Source of the DNA: Synechococcus sp. AG-673-F03
Lineage (GTDB): Bacteria; Cyanobacteriota; Cyanobacteriia; PCC-6307; Cyanobiaceae
NCBI GenBank assembly: GCA_003211205.1
Contig: QCTJ01000004.1
Location: forward strand, 38,668-102,667
Reading direction: 5' to 3'
DNA: 64,000 nucleotides
Shown: positions 46,105 through 54,900 of the stretch, one piece after another
How the letters are laid out: the number at the start of each line of letters is the position of its first letter
How positions within the stretch are numbered: position 1 is the first letter of the stretch
Notes under the pieces: model-generated
Databases searched by the model: none
What the model saw: the letters and a program-made list of their open reading frames with translations, nothing else
Told to the model about the DNA's origin: nothing
Made by a program: the position numbers and the translations under genes

Positions 46105-46443
46105 TCAGGATCCAAGCTTGTAAGCCTCGAGCACAACCGCATAGACCGTGCCGATGCGCAAATTGTCGAGGGCAAGCCAGGGGAGAGGCCACGGGCCCGG
46201 GCGTACCTTGCTGCGTAGGCGAACGATCAGCTCAATGATGAGAACCATCACCAGCACCGCTGCAGGACGGTTCTGACCAGATCTCTGAAACCAAATCATG
46301 GTCACATTGCTGCCGATGATGAAGCCGAACAGCAGTGCCAAAACCGCAACACTGCGTCGTCTCCAGGGACCGACCAGTGTCTGGTTCAATTGCCTGCCGA
46401 TCCGGCGTTGCAACTGTTCGTAGCGAGTGGCCTGAAGCGTCAT
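46105..46443 (-). CDS. ycf20: Ycf20-like DUF565 membrane protein
   Basis: A 112-residue protein with the DUF565/Ycf20 pattern: RRIGRQLNQTLVGPWRRRSV, a hydrophobic helix VAVLALLFGFIIGSNVTMIW, then a second (AAVLVMVLIIELIVRL). Ycf20 is chloroplast-encoded in some algae and in plants has been tied to non-photochemical quenching, but the molecular role is unclear. ATG 46443 overlaps the stop of the upstream HAD gene (ATGA), so the shorter start is preferred over 46515. Confidence 0.8.
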   Translation of the reverse strand: MTLQATRYEQLQRRIGRQLNQTLVGPWRRRSVAVLALLFGFIIGSNVTMIWFQRSGQNRPAAVLVMVLIIELIVRLRSKVRPGPWPLPWLALDNLRIGTVYAVVLEAYKLGS

Positions 46444-47198
46444 CGCGAGTGGGCCGTGATCAGCAACTCCAGGTACTCCAGCGTGATCCGGCCCTCTGCA
46501 CAAGGGGGGCCGCACAAGATCCTTGCCTGCTGATCAGCGTCTCCGAACTGATCGACCACGGCTTCGGCGACTTGCAGGTTGTTGTCAAGCTCGGCATCCC
46601 ACGGGGATGGGGTCAGCAGACAACGCAAACCAGCTGCTTTGGCTGACAGCAGTCCAGGGGATGAATCCTCGAAAGCGACAACATGGGCCCGATCTGATTG
46701 GCTCAGGTCAATTGCCAGTTGATAAGGATCGGGATGGGGTTTATGTCGATCCACATCATCGGCAGTCACCATTCCCTTAAAGATTCCGGCCAATTCGCTT
46801 GGTAAAGACTGGAGTAGAGCCTCAACAGAAGCTCGTCCACTGCTAGTCACAATCCACTGCTGCACCGCAGCACTGTTGAGTTCCTGAAGCAGTCGACTGA
46901 CACCGGGACGAAGAGTCACAGTTCCAGAGGACGCGATCTTCAGGTAGTGCTGTTGCTTTGATCGTCGCAATCGATCGAGCAGGGCCTGATCAATCGGGGC
47001 TCCCACTTGTTCTGCATAGCACTGCATGCGCTGCCGTCCGCCAGGGATTCTGAGCAGTTCGGAGTAGAGCTCTTCATTCCAGTACCAGTCGAGACCACAG
47101 TCAGAGAAAGCCTGATTGAAAGCGAGGCGATGGCCATTCAGCTCGGTGTCAGCGAGCGTTCCATCCACATCCCAGAAAACAGCCTGCAAACGGGTCAT
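46440..47198 (-). CDS. HAD-superfamily phosphatase, CbbY/phosphoglycolate phosphatase-like
   Basis: A 252-residue HAD phosphohydrolase. The nucleophile motif is VFWDVDGTLADTE near residue 8 (D10 with acid/base D12), motif II is IVTSSGRAS, and motif III/IV is VTADDVDRHKPHPDPYQLA and VAFEDSSPGLLSAKAAGL. The cap sits between motifs I and II, as in CbbY and beta-phosphoglucomutase-like proteins. The substrate may be a sugar phosphate or 2-phosphoglycolate. Linkage to the glycerate kinase two genes downstream makes a photorespiratory role attractive, but it is inferred. Divergent from recJ. Confidence 0.8.
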   Translation of the reverse strand: MTRLQAVFWDVDGTLADTELNGHRLAFNQAFSDCGLDWYWNEELYSELLRIPGGRQRMQCYAEQVGAPIDQALLDRLRRSKQQHYLKIASSGTVTLRPGVSRLLQELNSAAVQQWIVTSSGRASVEALLQSLPSELAGIFKGMVTADDVDRHKPHPDPYQLAIDLSQSDRAHVVAFEDSSPGLLSAKAAGLRCLLTPSPWDAELDNNLQVAEAVVDQFGDADQQARILCGPPCAEGRITLEYLELLITAHSR

Positions 47199-47258
47199 GT
47201 TGGAGATCCGATCGGGGCCCAGCTTGAACGATCGCTTTTGTGGCGATGAGGACGCACA

Positions 47259-49178
47259 ATGCAGCCATTACTTTCCTTCGGCATGGTGGCGGGCGCCCAG
47301 GATCAGCAGTGGCGACTCCCACAACCCATCGAAGGAGACCCACTGCCCTCAGTGGATCTTCCGCTCACTCTGAAAGCGATGCTGTTCAGACGAGGACTCA
47401 AGAGTCCTGAGCAGGTGATGCTGCTTCTCAGCGATCAACCGCTGCCGGCAGCCGATCTCCACTTTCCGGAGCTGACTACAGCACTCATAAGGTTGAAAAA
47501 AGCGTGCCTCAACCAGGAAGCAGTGGCCATCTGTGGCGATTACGACGCCGATGGCATGACCAGTACTGCTCTTCTCATGCGTGCCTTTGAGGCCATGGGA
47601 GCCAGTCCTCAAGCAGCAATCCCGAGCAGGATGGCCGACGGATATGGCCTCAACAGCGGCATGGTGGAGCAGCTCCATGCCCAGGGCATTCGTCTACTGG
47701 TGACAGTCGACAACGGGGTAGCTGCACATGAAGCTCTCGAGAAGGCTTCGGAACTCGGCGTCGAGGTGATCTTGACCGACCACCACACCCTTCCCGCCAA
47801 TCGACCCAAAGCATTGGCTCTGATCCACCCAGCAACCACTCCGAAAAACTCTCCTTATGGTTGTCTCGCCGGAGTGGGATTGGCCTATGTGCTGGCCAGA
47901 GCTTTAGCAGCGGAGTTGAAGAATCCAGCGTCGATCACCACAGCGAGAGATTTGTTCTGTATTGGCACCGTGGCCGATATGGCACCACTCACAGGAGCCA
48001 ATCGAACCCTGCTCCGAGAAGGGTTGAGTCATCTGCATCGGAGCCGTTGCCCTGGGGTTCAAGCCATGCAGCAACTCGCTGGTCTTGGAGATCGTCCCTT
48101 ACGTGCTGATGACATCGGTTTCCAATTGGCACCGAGGATCAACGCGGTCGGCCGCATCGGTGAACCCTCCCTAGTGGTTGACCTGCTCACAGCCGATGAC
48201 CCCAGTCGTGCTTTTGAGCTCGGGCGTCAGTGCGACGCACTGAATCGTCAGCGACGAGAGCTCTGCGATGCGATCGAAGCGGAGGCAGTCGCACTGCTTG
48301 AAAGTGATCCATCACCTTTGCCTCCCTTTGTGCTGCTTGCGCAGGGTCATTGGCATCACGGTGTGATTGGCATCGTTGCTGCACGACTCGTTGAGCGTTA
48401 TCAACGTCCCGCAGCGTTGCTCGCAAGCGACGGCGAAGGACAAATGCGTGCCTCGGTGCGTGCACCCGATGGTTTTGCCGTTGATCGAGCGCTGCAACGT
48501 TGCAGTGCTCTTCTGGACCGTCACGGAGGTCATCCCGCCGCTGGCGGATTCACAGTTCAGGTGACGTCTGTCAGTGCCCTGCATCAAGCCCTCAACGCTC
48601 TTGCTGCGCAATGGCTGCAGGGTCGGGGTGAGGATCTGTTGGTTGAACCGGAAGCGCTGCTAGAGCTCGATCAAATTGACCATGATTTTTGGCAAGCCTT
48701 GCAACAACTCGAACCCTTCGGTGCTGGTCATCCAAAACCGTTGTTCTGGTCACGAGGTTGCAGAATCATCGACCAACAATCCCTACGCGGCGGGCACTTA
48801 CGGCTGAAACTTGAACAACACGGAGTGGAACGCCAGGCCATTGTTTGGCGCTGGCCCGACAACGCTGTTCTCAGTCAGACAATCGATGCCACGTACACCG
48901 TCACTCAGAATCATTGGCGTGGCGAGAGCCGTTTTCAACTGGAGATCCAGGCTCTTCGACCCCATCATGAAGTGATGGAACTCTTGCGTTCTCGCGGAAG
49001 CTACCGAGTGCAGCGCATCGATCGCCAAAGCCTGGAGCTGATCAATCCAGACGGAGAAACACTGGTGAGTCGTATCAATCACGAGGGTGTGCTGGAAAGC
49101 GACGACAGTCGCGCTTCACACCCTTACGTTGCAGCTCTACTGCAGGAGGCTTGTATCGGCCTCGGTTTGCGCCCATGA
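47259..49178 (+). CDS. recJ: single-stranded-DNA-specific exonuclease RecJ
   Basis: A 639-residue 5'-3' single-stranded DNA exonuclease for recombination and repair. Motif order is standard for the DHH family: VAICGDYDADGMTSTALLM with the catalytic DYDADG at 94-99, TVDNGVAAHE, and ILTDHHTLP with DHH at 174-176. The DHHA1 domain shows HHGVIGIVAARLVERY and GHPAAGGFTVQ, and an OB-fold follows. ATG 47259 lies 60 bp from the divergent HAD gene. Its stop overlaps the ClC start (ATGA). Confidence 0.94.
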   Translation: MQPLLSFGMVAGAQDQQWRLPQPIEGDPLPSVDLPLTLKAMLFRRGLKSPEQVMLLLSDQPLPAADLHFPELTTALIRLKKACLNQEAVAICGDYDADGMTSTALLMRAFEAMGASPQAAIPSRMADGYGLNSGMVEQLHAQGIRLLVTVDNGVAAHEALEKASELGVEVILTDHHTLPANRPKALALIHPATTPKNSPYGCLAGVGLAYVLARALAAELKNPASITTARDLFCIGTVADMAPLTGANRTLLREGLSHLHRSRCPGVQAMQQLAGLGDRPLRADDIGFQLAPRINAVGRIGEPSLVVDLLTADDPSRAFELGRQCDALNRQRRELCDAIEAEAVALLESDPSPLPPFVLLAQGHWHHGVIGIVAARLVERYQRPAALLASDGEGQMRASVRAPDGFAVDRALQRCSALLDRHGGHPAAGGFTVQVTSVSALHQALNALAAQWLQGRGEDLLVEPEALLELDQIDHDFWQALQQLEPFGAGHPKPLFWSRGCRIIDQQSLRGGHLRLKLEQHGVERQAIVWRWPDNAVLSQTIDATYTVTQNHWRGESRFQLEIQALRPHHEVMELLRSRGSYRVQRIDRQSLELINPDGETLVSRINHEGVLESDDSRASHPYVAALLQEACIGLGLRP

Positions 49179-50539
49179 GTCCGGATAGCCGACAGGAATC
49201 AGTCCTGATTCCTGGAACATTGCCCTCACAGAGCCGACTCAAAGGCCTTGTTCGCCATTTCATCGGTCTGGTTCTGGTCGGAGTGCTGATCGGGCTTGCA
49301 TGTCTGCCTCTAAATCTTGTCGATGGCGTTCAGGTTTATCTGTACGACTTGATGCCGACCTCTGCTAATGAAGGATGGAGCTGGAAGGGACTGTTTGTCG
49401 CCTTCATGCCGCTCGTGGTGATGCCGATCCTGTTGCTGCTCCAGCGTGGACCCTGGCAGGCCGGTGCTGGCTCCGGCATTCCATCCACAATGAATGGGCT
49501 TGAAGACCCATCTCAACTGCCCAAAGCAATGGCACTGCCTGGAACAGTGCAACGTGGAGTGCTTTGGTCCATTGCCACCGTCGCCATGCTTCCGCTTGGA
49601 AGGGAGGGTCCAGTTGTTCAGTTTGGTGCAGCCGTTGCAAGGGCCTGCCATCGGCGCTTCCGCGATTGGTTGCCTTCTTTGAATGAACGCCAGATTGTGG
49701 CCATCGGTGGAGGTGCCGGTCTTGCAGGTGGATTCAACACACCTCTGCTTGGAGCCGTATTCATGCTCGAAGAACTCATCGCCGATTATTCGATCGTGAC
49801 GATCTGGCCAGCGCTGGTGGTCAGTGTTGCCGCAGCTGGATTCTCCAACATTGGCGGAGAACCGATGTTTGGACTCGGAGTCCTCAACATCGCCTTGCCG
49901 GAAATCGAGCAACTCATGCTGGCTTTCCCGATCGGAATTGTCTGCGGACTTGTCGGTGGTTTGTTTAACAAGGGCTTGGTTTGGCTGACCAGACGCCTGG
50001 CCCCGGTGATCAACAGAAAACCCCTGCGAACAGGCTTATGTCTCGGTGGTGGATTGACAGTGCTTGCTCTGCTGAGCTGGGGTACCTCCACGTCTGATGG
50101 CGAAGCGCTCGTCCGTCAGTTGATTGAACAAGGGATGCCCAATGCTCTTGGCAATGATCAGGATTTCATTACTGGACTCACCAGCGTCTGGATCACCCTG
50201 GTCAGGGTCGTTGGGCCAATGCTGGCATTAAGTCCAGGAGTTCCAGGCGGTCTGATTGACCCTTCCTTAACTTTCGGTGCAGTTCTCGGCTACACGGTTT
50301 GCGCCGTTGCCGGAATCAGCTCACAAGTGGGGATCGGCCTGGGCCTAGCTGCAGGGCTCTCAGGCGCAACCCAACTCCCCCTCGTCTCAATTATTTTTGC
50401 CTGGAGACTTGCAGGTGACCAGCAACTGTTCGCTGGAGTTGTTCTTGCTTCAGTGCTTGCTGCCTACACCGGACGTTTGGTCTGCACAGATCCGGTGTAT
50501 CACGGCCTCAGCAAACTTCAGAGTGCACCACGGCGATAG
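49175..50539 (+). CDS. ClC-family chloride transporter
   Basis: A 454-residue ClC protein with ion-pathway motifs GSGIPST (99-105), [12 protein letters not shown] near 142 and [16 protein letters not shown] near 185. The glutamate in GREGP is the external gating residue typical of Cl-/H+ exchangers, so it may be an antiporter; channel activity cannot be excluded. No C-terminal CBS domains are present. ATG 49175 overlaps the recJ stop. The 3' end is antisense to psb30 for 22 bp. Confidence 0.9.
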   Translation: MSPDSRQESVLIPGTLPSQSRLKGLVRHFIGLVLVGVLIGLACLPLNLVDGVQVYLYDLMPTSANEGWSWKGLFVAFMPLVVMPILLLLQRGPWQAGAGSGIPSTMNGLEDPSQLPKAMALPGTVQRGVLWSIATVAMLPLGREGPVVQFGAAVARACHRRFRDWLPSLNERQIVAIGGGAGLAGGFNTPLLGAVFMLEELIADYSIVTIWPALVVSVAAAGFSNIGGEPMFGLGVLNIALPEIEQLMLAFPIGIVCGLVGGLFNKGLVWLTRRLAPVINRKPLRTGLCLGGGLTVLALLSWGTSTSDGEALVRQLIEQGMPNALGNDQDFITGLTSVWITLVRVVGPMLALSPGVPGGLIDPSLTFGAVLGYTVCAVAGISSQVGIGLGLAAGLSGATQLPLVSIIFAWRLAGDQQLFAGVVLASVLAAYTGRLVCTDPVYHGLSKLQSAPRR

Positions 50540-50625
50540 AAGAGGATGAAGATGACGGCGGGCCCGGCCAGAGTGATCAGGGCCAGTGCCGCGAAATTGG
50601 CGATCAGGTGGAAATCGAGTCCCAT
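50518..50625 (-). CDS. psb30: photosystem II protein Psb30 (Ycf12)
   Basis: A 35-residue membrane peptide, too short for ordinary ORF cut-offs. Reverse-strand translation begins [20 protein letters not shown] and continues [15 protein letters not shown]: one transmembrane helix and a basic end. Psb30 sits at the edge of photosystem II near cytochrome b559 and helps stabilise the complex. The stop overlaps the ClC gene by 22 bp. A 135-bp gap follows before the YkgJ gene on the forward strand. Confidence 0.88.
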   Translation of the reverse strand: MGLDFHLIANFAALALITLAGPAVIFILFYRRGAL

Positions 50626-50760
50626 GGAACGGAAGCAGATGAGTGGCATGTTGCCTGATGCAGGCTACGAGGGATTCCCCCTCCTCGTACAGCACGACCT
50701 CAACCTCTGTGATGGCTTGTCACAGCCACAAAGTCCTGATCAAGCTTCCGAGGTGCTCTC

Positions 50761-51129
50761 GTGACTCGCTCTCAACACAACTGGTCCTGCATGGACCAGT
50801 GCGGTGCCTGCTGCCGACTGGCACCTGATGAACGCCAGGAAGCCATTGAGGCTCTGAATCCTCTTCAGCAACAGCAATATTTATCGATGGTGGGTGACGA
50901 TGGCTGGTGCATTCATTTCGACAGTGGTGCAAGGCGTTGTCGGATTTACGATTCCCGCCCAGATTTCTGCCGCGTCAGCAGTCTGTGTGGCCTATTCGGC
51001 ATAGAACCCGACCAGATGGACCGATTTGCGATCAATTGCTGCCGACAACAGATCCGTTCAGTTCATGGAGGTCGCAGCAGGGAACTGCGTAAGTTCGATC
51101 GTCTCATCCGTTCAACGGATCCTTTGTGA
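50761..51129 (+). CDS. YkgJ-family cysteine-cluster protein
   Basis: A 122-residue protein starting at GTG 50761, with the cysteine pattern of the YkgJ (zinc/iron-chelating) family: CMDQCGACCRLAPDE, DDGWCIHFD, RRCRIYDSRPDFCRV and INCCRQQI. The cysteines presumably bind Zn or Fe-S, but no function is established for the family. Its stop (51127-51129) overlaps the start of the first GDT1 gene. Confidence 0.85.
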   Translation: MTRSQHNWSCMDQCGACCRLAPDERQEAIEALNPLQQQQYLSMVGDDGWCIHFDSGARRCRIYDSRPDFCRVSSLCGLFGIEPDQMDRFAINCCRQQIRSVHGGRSRELRKFDRLIRSTDPL

Positions 51130-51458
51130 TGACTGATTCCGGCACACCACCACGTCCTGGTTTCACCACCGTCCTGCTGACAACCTTCACAACGGTTTTT
51201 TTGGCCGAGCTTGGCGATAAAACCCAGCTCGCCACACTTCTACTGTCCGCGCAATCAGGGCAACCTTGGCTTGTGTTTGGTGGGGCAGCACTGGCATTGA
51301 TCTGCTCTAGCTTGGTCGGCGTTTTGGTGGGACGTTGGCTGTCAACCGTGATGCAACCGGAACGGCTTGAGCAGATGGCCGGATTGCTGATGCTGGGACT
51401 TGGGTTGTGGCTCGGTTCCCAAGCACTGCAGTCGTTGATCTCCGTCAACCCTCTGTAG
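51129..51458 (+). CDS. half-size UPF0016/GDT1-family cation transporter (1)
   Basis: A 109-residue membrane protein with one copy of the UPF0016 module: VFLAELGDKTQLATLLLS in the first helix, whose acidic ExGDK motif binds metal. Eukaryotic TMEM165/Gdt1 and cyanobacterial Mnx carry two such modules and export Mn2+ or exchange Ca2+/Mn2+ for H+. Here each module is a separate gene, and this one is followed 42 bp later by a second. They may form a heterodimer. GTG 51126 is an alternative start. Confidence 0.85.
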   Translation: MTDSGTPPRPGFTTVLLTTFTTVFLAELGDKTQLATLLLSAQSGQPWLVFGGAALALICSSLVGVLVGRWLSTVMQPERLEQMAGLLMLGLGLWLGSQALQSLISVNPL

Positions 51459-51500
51459 AAGGCATCTCTCGATCGATTGGCCTTTGAACATCCTCTTGTC

Positions 51501-51806
51501 ATGAATCTGACCCTGCTTCTGTCCACGTTCGCCACCGTTTTCCTTGCTGAACTCGGCGATAAAACCCAACTCGCCACCGTGGCAATCAGCGGGACATCCA
51601 ACCGCCCTTTGGCCGTGTTTATCGGCTCATCATCAGCGCTAGTGCTGGCAAGCCTGATCGGTGCCATCGCCGGTGGATCACTGTCAGATGTTGTGCCTGC
51701 CGATTGGCTGCAGCTTTTGGCATCACTTGGTTTTCTAGCAATTGGACTGAAACTGCTTTGGCCACTTCTCAGTGGGACGGAATCCACCGCGACGGCCGAC
51801 GACTGA
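51501..51806 (+). CDS. half-size UPF0016/GDT1-family cation transporter (2)
   Basis: A 101-residue protein with the second UPF0016 module (VFLAELGDKTQLATVAISGT) and three hydrophobic helices in all. The motif core ELGDKTQLAT is identical to that of the upstream gene, but the rest has diverged, as expected for the two unequal halves of a transporter. TTG 51477 is an alternative start. Role in Mn or Ca handling is by family, relevant because Mn is needed for photosystem II. Confidence 0.85.
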   Translation: MNLTLLLSTFATVFLAELGDKTQLATVAISGTSNRPLAVFIGSSSALVLASLIGAIAGGSLSDVVPADWLQLLASLGFLAIGLKLLWPLLSGTESTATADD

Positions 51807-51928
51807 ATCTCCAGGTGCGCTAAGGGCCTTTAAGATTGTGAAATCAAGGGAAGGCGCGGTCTTTCGCTGCACGCGCACCCGCGATGATTCCTCCCGGTCC
51901 TGAAGGCCGGTTCCCGTAAATCGTTCCG

Positions 51929-54295
51929 ATGAAATTCACGGTCGCTGACCTGCTAGATCAGGTCCCTGATGAGGGCACTCTTGAGATTGCCAAGCTCGAA
52001 AAGATCCTGCGACTGACCAATCGCTCAGAAAAACAGTCTCTCGAGCTTGCTGTTCAGGGTCTGACAAGGCTTGGAATCCTTGATCTCGATAGCGATCGAG
52101 GCATCAGCAGGGGAGCAGCAGTCGATCTGGTCGAAGCGCGTCTTCGCTGCAGCAGTAAAGGTTTCTGTTTCGCGATTCGTGATGACGGTGGAGATGACAT
52201 CTATATCCGTGATCATCAACTCAATCACGCCTGGAATGGCGATCGGGTCCTTGTCAGGCTCACGCGTGAAGGAGGAAGACGCCGTTCCCCTGAAGGTGGA
52301 ATCCAGTGCATTCTTGAGCGGGCCACGACAAGCTTGCTTGCTTCGGTGGAACAACAGGATGAACGGGTGATCGCTGTTCCACTCGACGACCGTTTACTGG
52401 CATCGATTGAACTCTCTCCCGACGATGCTTCCCATGCGGAAAAACCGATTGGCTTAGCAGTTGCTGAGGTCGTACTGGATCGCTATCCAGTCGCACAGTT
52501 TCCGGCACGCGGTCATGTTGCTCGATCCCTTCCCCTCGATGGTGGTGCTGATGCCGATCGTGAGCTGATGCTCACCAAGGCCAATCTTCATCAGCGGCCG
52601 GCGGCTCCTCGCGCGAGTTTCAAATCACCATCAGCCAAAAAACGTGAGGATCTCAGCGAGCAGCCCGCGTTGATGATCAGCGGCTGGACTTCAGATGCCT
52701 CTCCGGCACTGCCAGCTGTTCATGTCATTCCCTTCGAGGGTGGAACCCGTTTATGGATTCATAGCCCCGCCGTGGCCGAGCGCCTGAGCCCAGGGAACAG
52801 TTATGACCAATGGCTTCTTAATCAGTCGGAAAGCTTCTGTCTCGGTGGACAGTGGATTCCGTTGCTAAGCCCTTCCCTTGCAAAGGCCTCTGGCTTTTCC
52901 GTCGGGGACGTGCAGGACGCTGTGTCATTGCGTCTGGATATCGATTCCGATGGTGAATGGCGGGATTGGGACTTTTGCCTCAGTCGAATTCGTCCTGTCG
53001 CTGAAGTGAACGCTGAAGCTCTCCATGCTTTGCAATCGCGTAAACCAAAGTCGAGAGCTGTTCCTGCCGCTTTGAAGTCGATCAAAGACCAAATCGGTCA
53101 GTTGGAAACACTGATTTTCTGTGCAACCAAGCTGCATGATGCTGAACGGCGAGAAGGTCGCATCGAACTGGATCTAAAGCGAGCTCAAGCGGACGACCTG
53201 GGTGATCTCAATCATGTGTCGCCTGATGGTGACGGTCAGAACTGGTCAACACCATTGAATGCCAGTTGCCCAAATTCGGTTCTCTCTGTATTGATTCGGC
53301 ACGCCCATCGTGTGTGGGAACAACACAGTCGAAAACTGGGTTTGCCAGCGATTCTTCTTGATGCTCCACCGGCGGACGATGCCGCTCTCAATGATGTGGC
53401 CAAGGCAGCCATTGCATTGGATGTGTCTCTTGAACTGGACGAAGATGGGGTGCCCACACCCTCTGAACTTTGCCAAGCATTGGCGAGCAGCGACGCGAGC
53501 CATGTCCTCAATCTGCAACTGAGACATGCGTTGCCAGAGAGTTTCTATCGGGTTTCAAGTTGCAATCAGGAGCTCGATTCAGAAGGATCTGAACATTCAT
53601 CAAGTGAGATCACTGTGGATCACTCACCGAAGCATGAGTCCGACAACAGCGACGCTGATTGTTCGGATAAGCAGCCACTTCAACCCTTTGCACCCTGGTG
53701 CTGCCCCACGCTGCATCAGGCAGATGTCATTAACCAGCAGGTGCTTTGTTCACTGCTCAATGACGGCAAGGATCGTCCAACAGTGCGCCAAAAGAACAAG
53801 GTCAAACTTGGGGAAAAAGGCGTTGCTGCCTCCATCAGCTGGCCTTTGTTCACAGCGTCTCATAAGCAAAAAATCCTTGACACAATCCGTGAACGCACGG
53901 TGCAGAGGTTGAATGCACGTCGACGCCAGGTTGAAGAGCTCAAACGGGATGTGTTGGCAATGACCAAGGCTCGTAGTGCAGAGCCCATGCTTGAGCAGCA
54001 GCAGACCGGTGTCATCAGTGGAGTTCAGAGCTACGGATTTTTTGTTGAAATTGCTCCGTCAATGGTGGAAGGTCTTGTGCATGTCAGCTCACTGAATGAT
54101 GACTGGTATGAATATCGATCCAGGCAAAATCGTTTAGTCGGCCGAAGAAGCAGGCGCGTCTATCAGTTGGGTGACAGCGTCGAAGTGAAAGTGCTCAAGG
54201 TTGATGTGTTGAGAAACCAAATCGATCTTGAAGTGGTTCCTGCCACTGCACCAGTTGCTGAGGATCCTCCGCCGGTGGCTGTGAGCGAGGAATGA
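51929..54295 (+). CDS. RNase R-like RNB protein lacking catalytic motifs, with S1 domain
   Basis: A 788-residue protein laid out like RNase R: an N-terminal winged-helix segment (1-65), cold-shock-like domains (CSSKGFCFAIRDDGGDD near 74-90), an RNB region (about 240-660) and a C-terminal S1 domain (TGVISGVQSYGFFVEIAPSM). The cofactor-binding Asp cluster is absent: where active enzymes read DxxxxxDxDDA, this one reads SDASPALPAVHVIPFEGGTR. The later TSPIRRYxD motif is replaced by PFAPWCCPTLHQADV. So it probably binds RNA without degrading it, or acts differently. It may be related to the cyanobacterial Zam (acetazolamide resistance) protein. It overlaps ubiX by ATGA. The Ser/Asp/Glu-rich stretch near 540-575 is a divergent insert. 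Confidence 0.8.
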   Translation: MKFTVADLLDQVPDEGTLEIAKLEKILRLTNRSEKQSLELAVQGLTRLGILDLDSDRGISRGAAVDLVEARLRCSSKGFCFAIRDDGGDDIYIRDHQLNHAWNGDRVLVRLTREGGRRRSPEGGIQCILERATTSLLASVEQQDERVIAVPLDDRLLASIELSPDDASHAEKPIGLAVAEVVLDRYPVAQFPARGHVARSLPLDGGADADRELMLTKANLHQRPAAPRASFKSPSAKKREDLSEQPALMISGWTSDASPALPAVHVIPFEGGTRLWIHSPAVAERLSPGNSYDQWLLNQSESFCLGGQWIPLLSPSLAKASGFSVGDVQDAVSLRLDIDSDGEWRDWDFCLSRIRPVAEVNAEALHALQSRKPKSRAVPAALKSIKDQIGQLETLIFCATKLHDAERREGRIELDLKRAQADDLGDLNHVSPDGDGQNWSTPLNASCPNSVLSVLIRHAHRVWEQHSRKLGLPAILLDAPPADDAALNDVAKAAIALDVSLELDEDGVPTPSELCQALASSDASHVLNLQLRHALPESFYRVSSCNQELDSEGSEHSSSEITVDHSPKHESDNSDADCSDKQPLQPFAPWCCPTLHQADVINQQVLCSLLNDGKDRPTVRQKNKVKLGEKGVAASISWPLFTASHKQKILDTIRERTVQRLNARRRQVEELKRDVLAMTKARSAEPMLEQQQTGVISGVQSYGFFVEIAPSMVEGLVHVSSLNDDWYEYRSRQNRLVGRRSRRVYQLGDSVEVKVLKVDVLRNQIDLEVVPATAPVAEDPPPVAVSEE

Positions 54296-54900
54296 TTCCC
54301 TATGTGATCGGTATCAGCGGAGCTTCGGCACAACAGCTGGCTGAACGCACATTGCAGTGGATGCTGCGACGAGATTTGAGCGTTCACGTGATTCTCAGTC
54401 GTGGCGCCCACGAGGTCTGGCGCGCCGAGCGATCGATCTCGGTGCCTGTGGATCCAAGACTTCAGGAACGCTTCTGGCGTGATCGACTTGGGGTGAACGA
54501 TGGTCAACTGATCTGCCATCGCTGGAATGATCAATCAGCTGTTGTTGCCAGTGGCAGTGTGCGCACCAAAGGCATGGTGGTTGTGCCCTGTTCCATGGGA
54601 ACAGTGGGTCGTCTCGCGGCAGGACTTGGCGGAGACCTGCTTGAGCGCTGTGCTGACGTCCATCTCAAGGAAGGTCGTCCTCTCGTGATCGCTCCTCGGG
54701 AAATGCCTTGGAACCTGTTACATCTACGCAACCTCACGACCCTCGCTGAAGCAGGAGCAAGAATTGCTCCTCCGATCCCGGCCTGGTACACCCAGCCTGA
54801 AAGCATCGACGACATGCTCGATTTTCTGGTGATGAGGCTCTTTGACTCGTTAGGCGAATCCCTCACCGATCAGAAACGTTGGCAGGGGCCTCAGCCATGA
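54292..54900 (+). CDS. ubiX: flavin prenyltransferase UbiX
   Basis: UbiX prenylates FMN using dimethylallyl phosphate, supplying the cofactor for UbiD decarboxylases. The 202-residue protein has the flavin-binding ISGASAQQLAERTL, VVVPCSMGTVGRLAAGLGGD and VIAPREMPWNLLHLRNLTTL, the family's hallmarks. In cyanobacteria it serves plastoquinone ring formation or other UbiD-type decarboxylations. It starts within the stop of the RNase R-like gene and overlaps the next hypothetical gene at its end, so these three are probably one transcript. Confidence 0.92.
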   Translation: MIPYVIGISGASAQQLAERTLQWMLRRDLSVHVILSRGAHEVWRAERSISVPVDPRLQERFWRDRLGVNDGQLICHRWNDQSAVVASGSVRTKGMVVVPCSMGTVGRLAAGLGGDLLERCADVHLKEGRPLVIAPREMPWNLLHLRNLTTLAEAGARIAPPIPAWYTQPESIDDMLDFLVMRLFDSLGESLTDQKRWQGPQP

